Below are positions 1 through 6,288 of a stretch of DNA of 8,243 nt, piece after piece. The DNA lies in NCBI GenBank assembly GCA_900545055.1, contig UQXP01000066.1:1-8243 (forward strand), given 5' to 3'. The notes beneath the pieces were generated by a model, which had not been told where the DNA came from, did not search any database, and saw only the letters and a list, made by a program, of their open reading frames with translations. Position numbers and translations under genes: made by a program. Position 1 is the first letter of the stretch; the number at the start of each line of letters is the position of its first letter. The stretch is from an uncultured Collinsella sp. GTDB taxonomy: Bacteria; Actinomycetota; Coriobacteriia; Coriobacteriales; Coriobacteriaceae.

Positions 1-971
1 AGGAGTACGCCGACCAGGTGACCTACTGGTTCACCTTTAACGAGATCTGGGCCGACGCCTCCAACACCTACATCGAGGGCACCTTCCCCGGCGGTGTTAA
101 GGCACATCTGGCCGAGGCCTTCCAGTGCGAGCACAACATGATGCTCGCCCACGCCAAGGCCGTGCTCGCCTTCCACAATGGCGGCTTTAAGGGCAAGATC
201 GGCGTTATCCAGTCGCTGGAGTTTAAGTACCCGCTCAACGAGAATGACCCTGCCGACATCAAGGCCGCCAACAACGAGCACGTGCTGCAAAACCAGTTTT
301 TGCTCGACGCCACCTTCCGCGGCGACTACGCGCCCGACACCCTCGAGTGCGCCAACCGCCTGGCTGCCGTCTCGGGCGGCACCATCGAGATCCTGGACGA
401 GGACCTCGAGATTATGCGCGAGGCAGCGCTCTACAACGACTACCTGGGCGTTAACAACTATCAGTGCCGCTTCTTGAAGGCCTACGACGGCGAGAACGAC
501 CTGCACCACAACGGTACGGGCGAGAAGGGCACCGGCCGCTGGCGCGTTAAGGGTATTGGCGAGCATGTGAACAAGCCTGGCATCCCCACCACCGACTGGG
601 ACTGGATCATCTATCCCGAGGGCCTGTTCGATCTGCTCGTCTACATTAAGCAGCGCTACCCCAACTACAAGCAGATCTTCATCACCGAAAACGGTATGGG
701 TTACAAGGACCCCTACAAGGACGGCTTTGTGGACGACCAGCCCCGCATCGACTACATCGAGCAGCACCTGCGTTGGCTGCTCAAGGCCATGGAGGTCGGC
801 GTCAACGTAGGCGGCTACTTCCTGTGGAGTCTACAGGACCAGTTCTCCTGGACCAACGGCTACAACAAGCGTTACGGCTTCTTCTACGTTGACTTTGAGA
901 CCCAGAAGCGCACGCCCAAGGCAAGCGCATACTGGTATAAGCACGTGGCGCAGACCCGTCGTCTGGACTAG
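1..971 (+). CDS. lacG: 6-phospho-beta-galactosidase, copy 1 (GH1), 5' end outside window
   Basis: This enzyme hydrolyses galactoside 6-phosphates delivered by a lactose phosphotransferase system, giving galactose 6-phosphate and the aglycone (glucose from lactose) in the cytoplasm. The reading frame is open from base 3 to the window edge. By alignment with the full-length copy at 4426-5847, about 150 N-terminal residues are missing. Visible GH1 landmarks are TFNEI with the acid/base Glu (codon 42-44) and ITENG with the nucleophile Glu (687-689). The C-terminal block FSWTNGYNKRY carries the Ser, Trp, Lys and Tyr that bind the sugar phosphate in lactococcal LacG. The Trp is the residue that favours galactose over glucose substrates. 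A GTG at 18 is internal to the fold and is not a start. The protein is roughly 70% identical by eye to copy 2. It ends RRLD and is followed by a strong terminator. Its upstream operon partners are not visible. Confidence 0.93.
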   Translation, partial: EYADQVTYWFTFNEIWADASNTYIEGTFPGGVKAHLAEAFQCEHNMMLAHAKAVLAFHNGGFKGKIGVIQSLEFKYPLNENDPADIKAANNEHVLQNQFLLDATFRGDYAPDTLECANRLAAVSGGTIEILDEDLEIMREAALYNDYLGVNNYQCRFLKAYDGENDLHHNGTGEKGTGRWRVKGIGEHVNKPGIPTTDWDWIIYPEGLFDLLVYIKQRYPNYKQIFITENGMGYKDPYKDGFVDDQPRIDYIEQHLRWLLKAMEVGVNVGGYFLWSLQDQFSWTNGYNKRYGFFYVDFETQKRTPKASAYWYKHVAQTRRLD

Positions 972-1063
972 CTAACGCCATCGGCCGCCGTGACCATCAC
1001 GCCGCCGCGCACCTTACCATTCCCGATCGCATGGGTGCTGCGTCCATGCACCTCTTTCCGTGT

Positions 1064-1127
1064 GGCGGATACGACCTTCCCGGTGGATGCTTCAGCATCC
1101 TTGGTCGTATCCGCCGTTTTTGTTTTT
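1064..1127 (+). terminator. Nested Rho-independent terminator of lacG copy 1
   Basis: A perfect 13-bp stem is formed by GGCGGATACGACC (1064-1076) and GGTCGTATCCGCC (1103-1115). Between the arms is a second hairpin, GGATGC-TTCA-GCATCC (1085-1100). The stem is followed by a GTTTTTGTTTTT tract (1116-1127), so it terminates rightward transcription, 92 bp after the lacG stop. On the other strand there is no T-tract, so it is unlikely to serve the convergent lacI-type gene. Confidence 0.92.
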
Positions 1128-1147
1128 AGGGCGGGCTGGGCCGCGTT

Positions 1148-1214
1148 CGTTTGTCTCGATCTGTAACATGTAGACCACTTTTGACCGTCTAGTTGTTACA
1201 AATCGAGACAAACG
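1148..1214. repeat. Hairpin repeat unit 1 (TGTAACA-N25-TGTTACA family)
   Basis: The 21-nt arms at 1148-1168 and 1194-1214 (core GTTTGTCTCGATCTGTAACA) pair with a single mismatch. The 25-nt spacer is 1169-1193. The spacer adds an inner TAGAC/GTCTA stem. It is the first unit of a tandem pair and closely matches unit 3 at 5935-6001. There is no T-tract on either side. Confidence 0.88.
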
Positions 1215-1234
1215 GAATAAGCCGGGCCGAATTG

Positions 1235-1289
1235 TCTAAATCTGTAACATCTAGCCGAGTTTTTGGGCCCTACCTGTTACAGATTTAGA
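1235..1289. repeat. Hairpin repeat unit 2 (same family)
   Basis: The 15-nt arms TCTAAATCTGTAACA (1235-1249) and TGTTACAGATTTAGA (1275-1289) are perfectly complementary across a 25-nt spacer (1250-1274). Relative to unit 1 the CG of the arm is replaced by AA, and the opposite arm changes to match. The unit lies 81 bp downstream of unit 1 (TGTAACA to TGTAACA) and 18 bp from the stop of the convergent lacI-type gene. Confidence 0.87.
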
Positions 1290-1307
1290 TGAACAGACCG
1301 AGCACGT

Positions 1308-2318
1308 CTACGCCCGCAGATCCCGCACGCTCGCGCGCTCGATCAACACGCCAGAGACGAGTGTACGGCTTCTGGAGCTCGGGACTTCCAGACCTGTGAC
1401 GACCTCGTTAAGCGCACGGATGCCCAGCTCGCGGTGGCGAAACTTCACCGACGTCAGAATCGAGTTGGGAATCGTCTTGTAGAGCTCATCGTCGAAGCCG
1501 ATCACGGACACGTCGTCGGGCACGCTGAGCCCCTTGTCACGTAGAGCCATCATCACGCCGTTTGCCATGCAGTCGTTAGCAGCGAGGACCGCCGTGCAAT
1601 CGGGTTTATCGGCAAGCACAAGGCCCGCGGCATAGCCACTATCCGCATTCCAATCACCCTGCAGCGGCTCGGGCGGCTCGATACCACGCGCCTCGAGTGC
1701 CGCACGCCAACCTTTCATACGGCACTGGCTCGACAGCGACTCTTTCTTACCCGAAACGAAATACACGTTCTTGTGCCCGTGATCCAAGAAGTACTCGCAC
1801 GCCATGCGCGCGCCGCCCTCTTGGTCGTCACTGACGGTGGAGCAGGTAGGATGTTCCATCGGTGTGATAATCACAGTCTTGAGGTCCTTCGGTGCCTCAA
1901 AGGTATCAAAGTCATCGACCATCTGACGCAGGTTGAAGATCATGCCATCAACAGGCAGCTGCGACATCCTGCGCGCCGCATCGGCAAGGGTCATCTTCTC
2001 CCCTGCGCGCTTCTTAATCATCGTGAGCGCAAAGCCGCGTTCCTCGGCGGCATCGGCGATACCGTCAATCATGTCCACGGCACCACCCGACAAGTGAAAC
2101 AGCACGACGCCGATGCACCCGTAACGGCCCAACTTGAGCGAACGCGCGGCAAAGTTAGTTCGAAACCCGAGCGCCTCCATGGCCGCATGGACCCTATCGC
2201 GTGTCGACTCTCGCACGCTATCGGGCTCGTTGATCACGCGCGACACCGTCTTGAGAGAAACGCCCGCGGCAACCGCCACATCGTTCATTGAGACATTTTT
2301 CTTGTCTATCGTTGCCAC
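1308..2318 (-). CDS. LacI-family transcriptional regulator of the lacE-lacG operon
   Basis: This is a sugar-responsive DNA-binding regulator of 336 residues from the chosen start, the normal size for the family. The N-terminal helix-turn-helix is at about residues 11-30 (MNDVAVAAGVSLKTVSRVIN). The hinge helix AARSLKLG (57-64) carries the Leu that inserts at the central CpG of LacI-type operators. A periplasmic-binding-protein-like effector domain follows, with typical blocks such as DGMIFNL, ANDCMANGVM and VSVIGFDD. I chose the GTG at 2318 because GGAG sits 5 nt upstream. A longer frame opens at a GTG at 2369 but adds 17 residues unlike the family and has a poor ribosome binding site. The gene is divergent from lacE and shares a 275-bp promoter region containing a CpG-centred palindrome, so it probably represses lacE-lacG and itself. 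The effector is not deducible; a sugar or sugar phosphate from lactose is an inference. It is not the DeoR-type LacR of lactococci. Confidence 0.9.
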   Translation of the reverse strand: MATIDKKNVSMNDVAVAAGVSLKTVSRVINEPDSVRESTRDRVHAAMEALGFRTNFAARSLKLGRYGCIGVVLFHLSGGAVDMIDGIADAAEERGFALTMIKKRAGEKMTLADAARRMSQLPVDGMIFNLRQMVDDFDTFEAPKDLKTVIITPMEHPTCSTVSDDQEGGARMACEYFLDHGHKNVYFVSGKKESLSSQCRMKGWRAALEARGIEPPEPLQGDWNADSGYAAGLVLADKPDCTAVLAANDCMANGVMMALRDKGLSVPDDVSVIGFDDELYKTIPNSILTSVKFRHRELGIRALNEVVTGLEVPSSRSRTLVSGVLIERASVRDLRA

Positions 2319-2323
2319 TACTT

Positions 2324-2327
2324 CTCC
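2324..2327 (-). promoter_or_regulatory. Ribosome binding site deciding the lacI-type start
   Basis: GGAG on the minus strand lies 5 nt before the GTG at 2318-2316. This supports the 336-residue protein over the longer frame beginning at 2369, which has only a weak AGGCAGG-like sequence 2 nt away. Confidence 0.6.
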
Positions 2328-2455
2328 AGTCGGTTTTGCATCGCTTGCTTTTTGCGTTCTAGCATACACTACCTGCCTGACTGATAAATCAACCGTTTAC
2401 CGGACAATATCGACCGCTCACCCGTATATCCTTGTTGCTCTTCCAAAAATGTCTT

Positions 2456-2492
2456 ACGTTGTCATTAACGAAATGACAACGTTGTCATTTCG
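2456..2492. promoter_or_regulatory. LacI-type operator with three half-sites
   Basis: The half-site GTTGTCATT occurs rightward at 2458-2466, leftward (AATGACAAC) at 2472-2480 and rightward again at 2481-2489. The last two abut as an 18-bp perfect palindrome, AATGACAACGTTGTCATT, extended to 24 bp at 2469-2492. It is centred on CpG, as is typical of LacI-family operators. The first two form a second inverted repeat with 11-nt arms (2456-2466, 2472-2482) around a 5-nt spacer. The site lies between the lacI-type gene and lacE, about 102 bp before the lacE start. No convincing -35/-10 pair is visible; TTGTTG (2432-2437) with TACGTT (2455-2460) is a weak candidate for lacE. Binding by the neighbouring LacI-type protein is an inference. 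Confidence 0.82.
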
Positions 2493-2497
2493 CAATG

Positions 2498-2516
2498 CCT
2501 TCCTTAAGCAGGAAGG
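2498..2516 (+). other. Short hairpin in the presumed lacE leader
   Basis: CCTTCC (2498-2503) and GGAAGG (2511-2516) form a 6-bp stem with a 7-nt loop just downstream of the operator. There is no T-tract, so it is not a terminator by itself. It may be chance or a leader structure. Confidence 0.3.
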
Positions 2517-2593
2517 TTTCCGGGCAGTCCTGACCATCCATCGACGACCAGTTCCATCCACATGCATCGCGCATCAAGTAGCAAAGGAGCTTT

Positions 2594-4351
2594 ATGGACG
2601 CCATCGTAAAGATGCTCGAAAAGCATCAGCCGTTCTTTGAGAAGATCTCGAGGAACATCTACCTCCAGGCTATTAAGGACGGATTCCTTGGGTGCATGCC
2701 CATCGTCCTCACCTCTTCGATCTTTCTGCTCATTGCCACCCTTCCCGGCGTAGTCGGCATCACGCTGCCCCAGCCGCTCATCGACTGGTGCAACAAGCTG
2801 TACAACTTCACCATGGGCGTCATGGGCATCATGGTTGCCGGCACCACTGCCAAGAACTTTACGGCTTCCATGAACCGTCGCATGCCCGCCGGCAAGGTGC
2901 TCAACGACGGCTCCACCATGGTTGCCGCCCAGTGCAGCATGCTTTTGCTAGCTGTTACGCAGTTCACCACCAAGTTCAACGGCTCCGAGCTTTCGGTCTT
3001 CGACTGCACCAGCATGGGCACGCGCGGTCTGTTCTCGGCCTATATCGCCGCATTCATCACCGTGTGGGTCTACAAATTCTGCGTCTCGCGCGATCTGACC
3101 ATTAAGCTGCCCAAGGAGGTCCCGGGCGCCATCGCTCAGAACTTCCGCGACATCATCCCCTTTGGCGGCGCCGTCATCATCTGCGGCATCATCGATGTCG
3201 TCGTGCGCAACCTCATGGGCGTTCCGTTCTCCGAGCTGCTCATCAAGCTGCTCTCCCCGCTCTTCACTGCAGCAGAGACCTACCCCGGACTCATCCTTAT
3301 TCAGGCAGCCACCGCGTTCTTCTGGTTCATCGGCGTCCACGGCCCCTCGATCGTCCAGCCGGGCATCGACCCCATCCGTCTTGCCAACCAGGCCGAGAAC
3401 CTGCAGGTTCTGCTGGCCGGTGGTCACCCCGCCCACTCCCTCACCTTTAACATGTCGCTCGTGGGTGAGTTCGGCGGCACCGGCGCCACGTTCATCGTGC
3501 CGCTTCTGCTGATTCTCTTTATGAAGTCCAAGCAGCTCAAAGCCGTCGGTAAGGCCTCGATTGTTCCTGTTGCCTTCGCCGTCAACGAACCGCTGCTCTT
3601 TGGCGCGCCGATGATCCTTAACCCCTACATGCTCATCCCCTTTGTTGCCGCCGGCTGCGTCAACGTGAGTGTTGCCAAGTTCTTTATCGATAACGTGGGC
3701 ATGAACGGCTTCTCCTTCGTAGTGCCTTGGGCCACCCCCGCCCCCATCGGCATTTTCATCACCACGAACTTCCAGCTTATTGCCCTGGTATTTGTCGCGA
3801 TCATCATCTTGCTGGACGCCATCATCTACCTGCCATTCTTGAAGGCATACGATAAGCTGCTCTGCGACCAGGAGGCCGAGCGCGCCGCCGAGCTGGGTCT
3901 CGAGTCCGATGGTGCTGCCACCATCGCTGCCAGCGCCTCCGAGCCCGTCATCGAGCCGACCGCCGCTGCCGTCGACAGCGAGCCTGTCGCCGATCAGCCC
4001 GAGCCCGCCGCCGACGCATCCGCCAAGAAGGACGTCGATGGCCTGAAGGTCCTCGTCCTGTGCGCCGGCGCCGGCACCTCCGCCATGCTCGCCAACGCCA
4101 TTAAGGAAGGCGCCGCACAGACCGGCGAGAACATCGCTTCCTCTGCCGGTGCCTATGGTCAGCACACTGCCATCATGGATCAGTACGACGTTATCGTGCT
4201 TGCCCCGCAGGTCCGTAGCTACTACAACGACATGAAGGCCGACACCGATCGCCTGGGCATTAAGCTGCTCGCCCCACGCGGCAAGGAATACATCGACCTT
4301 ACCCGCGACCCCGCTGGCGCCATCAAGTGGCTCCGCGAGAACCTCGACTAG
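2594..4351 (+). CDS. lacE: Lactose-type PTS permease, EIICB component
   Basis: This membrane protein imports and phosphorylates a beta-galactoside, most likely lactose, using phosphate from EIIA. It has 585 residues; lactococcal LacE is slightly shorter, and the whole length resembles it (for example PFFEKISRNIYL near the N-terminus). The EIIC domain (about 1-420) has around ten hydrophobic segments. It contains the GVHGPSIV block with His249 and the NEPLLFGAP block with Glu332, the positions used for sugar binding in this family. An Ala/Pro/Glu-rich linker (about 425-482) joins it to the EIIB domain (about 485-585), whose phosphorylated cysteine is Cys490 in VLVLCAGAGTSAML. The start is supported by AAAGGAG (2583-2589) 4 nt before ATG. 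It forms an operon with lacG copy 2, 74 bp downstream, and is divergent from its probable regulator. No EIIA (LacF) gene is in the window. Cellobiose-type specificity is possible, but the LacE-like sequence and the lacG partner favour lactose. Confidence 0.93.
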   Translation: MDAIVKMLEKHQPFFEKISRNIYLQAIKDGFLGCMPIVLTSSIFLLIATLPGVVGITLPQPLIDWCNKLYNFTMGVMGIMVAGTTAKNFTASMNRRMPAGKVLNDGSTMVAAQCSMLLLAVTQFTTKFNGSELSVFDCTSMGTRGLFSAYIAAFITVWVYKFCVSRDLTIKLPKEVPGAIAQNFRDIIPFGGAVIICGIIDVVVRNLMGVPFSELLIKLLSPLFTAAETYPGLILIQAATAFFWFIGVHGPSIVQPGIDPIRLANQAENLQVLLAGGHPAHSLTFNMSLVGEFGGTGATFIVPLLLILFMKSKQLKAVGKASIVPVAFAVNEPLLFGAPMILNPYMLIPFVAAGCVNVSVAKFFIDNVGMNGFSFVVPWATPAPIGIFITTNFQLIALVFVAIIILLDAIIYLPFLKAYDKLLCDQEAERAAELGLESDGAATIAASASEPVIEPTAAAVDSEPVADQPEPAADASAKKDVDGLKVLVLCAGAGTSAMLANAIKEGAAQTGENIASSAGAYGQHTAIMDQYDVIVLAPQVRSYYNDMKADTDRLGIKLLAPRGKEYIDLTRDPAGAIKWLRENLD

Positions 4352-4365
4352 TTCCTCCCTCTGTT

Positions 4366-4391
4366 GGTGCCCGGACCCCAGTTCGGGCACC
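4366..4391 (+). other. Intercistronic hairpin between lacE and lacG copy 2
   Basis: GGTGCCCG (4366-4373) and CGGGCACC (4384-4391) form a perfect 8-bp GC-rich stem with a 10-nt loop. No T-tract follows (TCTCCCTATTCG). It could act as an mRNA processing or stabilising structure, or as partial attenuation between the two genes, rather than a full terminator. Confidence 0.6.
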
Positions 4392-4425
4392 TCTCCCTAT
4401 TCGTATCCCACAGAAAGGATGACTC

Positions 4426-5847
4426 ATGACCAATCCCATGCAGTTCCCCGACGGCTTTGTGTTTGGCGGTGCCACCGCCGCTTACCAGGTTGAGGGCGAG
4501 ACCCGCACGCACGGCAAGGGCAAAGTGCCCTGGGACGATTTCCTGGCTGCTCAGGGCCGTTTCTCTCCCGACCCCGCAAGCGATTTCTACAACAAGTACC
4601 CGGTCGATATCGACCTGTGCCAGCGCTTTGGCATCAACGGCATCCGTGTCTCCATCGCCTGGAGCCGTATCTTCCCCAACGGCACCGGCGAGATCAACCC
4701 CGAGGGTGTTGCCTTCTATCACGAGCTCTTTGCCACCTGCAATAAAGCCGGCGTTATCCCCTATGTCACGCTCGATCACTTTGATACGCCCGAGGCCTTT
4801 TACCAGAACGGCGGCGAGGGCTTCCTGACGCGCACGACGATCGACGCCTTTGTCGAGTATGCCAAGTTCTGCTTTGCCGAGTTCACCGAGGTCAAGCACT
4901 GGTTTACCTTTAACGAGATTCCCGCGACCGCCGAGGGCAGCTTTATCGTTGGCAACTGGCCGCACGGCGAGAAGTATCGCCTGGACAAGGCCTTCCAGCT
5001 CATGCACAACATGATGGTGGCCCACGCCAAGGCTGTCGTCGCCTTCCATGAGGGCGGCTTTGAGGGCGAGATCGGCATTGTCCAGAACCTGGAGCCCAAG
5101 TATCCCCTCGATCCCAACAGCGCTGCCGACTGCGAGGCGGCTCGTATGGCCGACGTCATCAACAACCGCTGGGTACTCGACGCCACCTTCCGCGGCCACT
5201 ATGCAGCCGACACCATGGAGGCTGCGACCAAGCTGGCCCATATCGCCGGCGGCGAGCTCGACGTCCGCGACGAGGACATCGCCGCGCTGACTGCCGCGCT
5301 CCCCTACAACGATTGCCTGGGCGTCAACACCTACAAGTGCCAGTTCCTGCGTGCTGCCGAGGGCGAAAACGACATCAACCACAATGGCACTGGCGACAAG
5401 GGCTCCTCGCGCTGGTTCCTCAAGGGCGTTGGTGAGTCATGCGTGCGCGAAGGCGTACCCACCACCGATTGGGACTGGATTATCTATCCCGAGGGCCTGT
5501 ACGATCTGCTGCTCCGCATTAAGAACGATTACCCCAACTACAAGAAGATCTATATCACCGAGAACGGCATGGGCTATAAGGACGACTTCGAGGACGGCTT
5601 TATCGACGACGCCCCTCGCATCGACTACATGCGTCAGCATCTCGCGTGGATCCTCAAGGCGATTGACGGCGGCGTGAACGTCGACGGCTACTTTGTATGG
5701 TCGCTGCAGGACCAGTTCTCCTGGACCAACGGCTACAACAAGCGCTATGGCCTGTTCTACATCGACTTCGAGACCCAGAAGCGCTATCCCAAGGCGAGCG
5801 CGTACTGGTACAAGAACGTCGCGGAGACCGGCCTGCTCATGGCCTAG
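4426..5847 (+). CDS. lacG: 6-phospho-beta-galactosidase, copy 2 (GH1)
   Basis: This cytoplasmic GH1 enzyme cleaves lactose 6-phosphate made by LacE to galactose 6-phosphate and glucose. It has 473 residues, close to the 468 of lactococcal LacG. The fold starts with FPDGFVFGGATAAYQVEG. The acid/base is Glu164 in TFNEI and the nucleophile is Glu379 in ITENG. The phosphate-binding set Ser432, Lys439 and Tyr441 and the selectivity residue Trp433 lie in FSWTNGYNKRY, each exactly four positions beyond the lactococcal numbering. Trp433 argues for a 6-phospho-galactosidase rather than a 6-phospho-glucosidase. AAAGGA (4414-4419) sits 6 nt before the ATG. It is the second gene of the lacE operon and is presumably controlled by the LacI-type operator. 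It is the paralogue of the truncated gene at the left edge. A strong terminator follows. Confidence 0.95.
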   Translation: MTNPMQFPDGFVFGGATAAYQVEGETRTHGKGKVPWDDFLAAQGRFSPDPASDFYNKYPVDIDLCQRFGINGIRVSIAWSRIFPNGTGEINPEGVAFYHELFATCNKAGVIPYVTLDHFDTPEAFYQNGGEGFLTRTTIDAFVEYAKFCFAEFTEVKHWFTFNEIPATAEGSFIVGNWPHGEKYRLDKAFQLMHNMMVAHAKAVVAFHEGGFEGEIGIVQNLEPKYPLDPNSAADCEAARMADVINNRWVLDATFRGHYAADTMEAATKLAHIAGGELDVRDEDIAALTAALPYNDCLGVNTYKCQFLRAAEGENDINHNGTGDKGSSRWFLKGVGESCVREGVPTTDWDWIIYPEGLYDLLLRIKNDYPNYKKIYITENGMGYKDDFEDGFIDDAPRIDYMRQHLAWILKAIDGGVNVDGYFVWSLQDQFSWTNGYNKRYGLFYIDFETQKRYPKASAYWYKNVAETGLLMA

Positions 5848-5869
5848 TTTCAGCCACATACCCCTTGTC

Positions 5870-5918
5870 GGCCGCATGCGAATCCCCCACGGGATCGCAT
5901 GCGGCCTTTTTATTTTTT
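5870..5918 (+). terminator. Rho-independent terminator of the lacE-lacG operon
   Basis: GGCCGCATGCG (5870-5880) pairs perfectly with CGCATGCGGCC (5896-5906). After a one-base A bulge the stem continues as ATCCC/GGGAT around a CCAC loop (5887-5890). A TTTTTATTTTTT tract (5907-5918) follows. It lies 22 bp after the lacG stop. Confidence 0.95.
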
Positions 5919-5934
5919 GCCGAGCCGCGCGGAT

Positions 5935-6001
5935 CGTTTGTCTCGATCTGTAACATCTAGCTGGGATTTTCGGTCCCAGTTGTTACAGATTGAGACAAAC
6001 G
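5935..6001. repeat. Hairpin repeat unit 3 (TGTAACA-N25-TGTTACA family)
   Basis: The 21-nt arms at 5935-5955 (CGTTTGTCTCGATCTGTAACA minus its last base shown elsewhere as the family core) and 5981-6001 pair throughout with one G-T wobble. The spacer 5956-5980 is again 25 nt and contains an inner CTGGGA/TCCCAG stem. It is the first unit of the second pair and starts 17 bp after the terminator T-tract. Confidence 0.88.
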
Positions 6002-6020
6002 GAATCGGCCAGGCAGAAAA

Positions 6021-6075
6021 TCTAAATCTGTAACATCTAACGAGCATTTGATCGCCTAGTTGTTACAGATCGAGA
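6021..6075. repeat. Hairpin repeat unit 4 (same family)
   Basis: The left arm TCTAAATCTGTAACA (6021-6035) and right arm TGTTACAGATCGAGA (6061-6075) pair at 13 of 15 positions. The 25-nt spacer is 6036-6060. The left arm has the AA variant, as in unit 2, but the right arm has the CG variant, so the stem has a two-base mismatch. It lies 80 bp downstream of unit 3. Confidence 0.85.
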
Positions 6076-6148
6076 CAATCAGATGGTCAAATCCTCACTT
6101 TCCAGGCAGCTACGAAGCGCTCCTCTTTCTTAATTATTATCGGCATCA

Positions 6149-6200
6149 CGAACACACTTCGGTATCTTTTAATGCCAAAATGATACCGAAAGCGTGTTCG
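6149..6200. repeat. Long imperfect inverted repeat
   Basis: The left arm 6149-6166 (CGAACACACTTCGGTATC) and right arm 6182-6200 (GATACCGAAAGCGTGTTCG) pair over CGAACAC/GTGTTCG and TTCGGTATC/GATACCGAA, with a small internal mismatch. The stem continues into the loop as TTTT/AAAA with one bulged T. No T-tract follows the right arm. It is about 225 bp upstream of the AlbA_2 gene. Its role is unknown; operator, REP-like element or small mobile remnant are possible. Confidence 0.75.
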
Positions 6201-6288
6201 AGAATACGGATAATTCCATGCGTTAGCCCAATCAAGCCCCAGGCTTACAAACTCCGTTATTGTTCAGAATGCCAATGCATTCGCGTTT

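Larger units (their letters stand above)
972..1307. other. Intergenic region between convergent lacG copy 1 and lacI-type gene
   Basis: This 336-bp stretch has no credible gene. It holds a weak inverted repeat without a T-tract (1029-1049, arms GCATGG/CCATGC), the lacG terminator (1064-1127) and the tandem hairpin pair at 1148-1289. No T-rich terminator serving the leftward lacI-type transcript is visible. The hairpin at 1235-1289, 18 bp past that gene's stop, is the only strong structure in that position. Confidence 0.7.

Noticed and set aside
18..971. A self-standing 317-residue protein beginning at GTG 18
   Set aside because: The frame is open to the window edge, and the GTG lies inside the GH1 fold, nine codons before the catalytic Glu. 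It is the 3' part of a longer lacG gene.
1029..1049. Small inverted repeat GCATGG/CCATGC after lacG copy 1
   Set aside because: It has only 6 bp with a 9-nt loop and no T-tract, so it cannot be told from chance.
1148..1289. CRISPR-like array
   Set aside because: The repeated parts are the palindromic arms of hairpins, only two units occur per locus, and no cas gene is near. The unique spacers lie inside the hairpins, not between direct repeats.
2482..2510. Promoter TTGTCA (2482-2487) with TAAGCA (2505-2510) for lacE
   Set aside because: The -35 part is good and the spacing is 17, but the -10 matches the consensus poorly. The TTGTCA is explained by the operator half-site.
2948..4390. Long minus-strand open frame of 480 codons opposite lacE
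   Set aside because: It is a mirror frame produced by GC-rich codon bias in lacE. The translation is low-complexity Gly/Asp/Val-rich with no recognisable domain.
4348..5382. Minus-strand open frame of 344 codons opposite lacG copy 2
   Set aside because: It is an antisense shadow of a well-supported GH1 gene with no family features or convincing start signal.
5935..6075. Hairpin repeats as ordinary Rho-independent terminators
   Set aside because: No T-tract follows any unit on either strand, and a proper terminator already precedes each pair.
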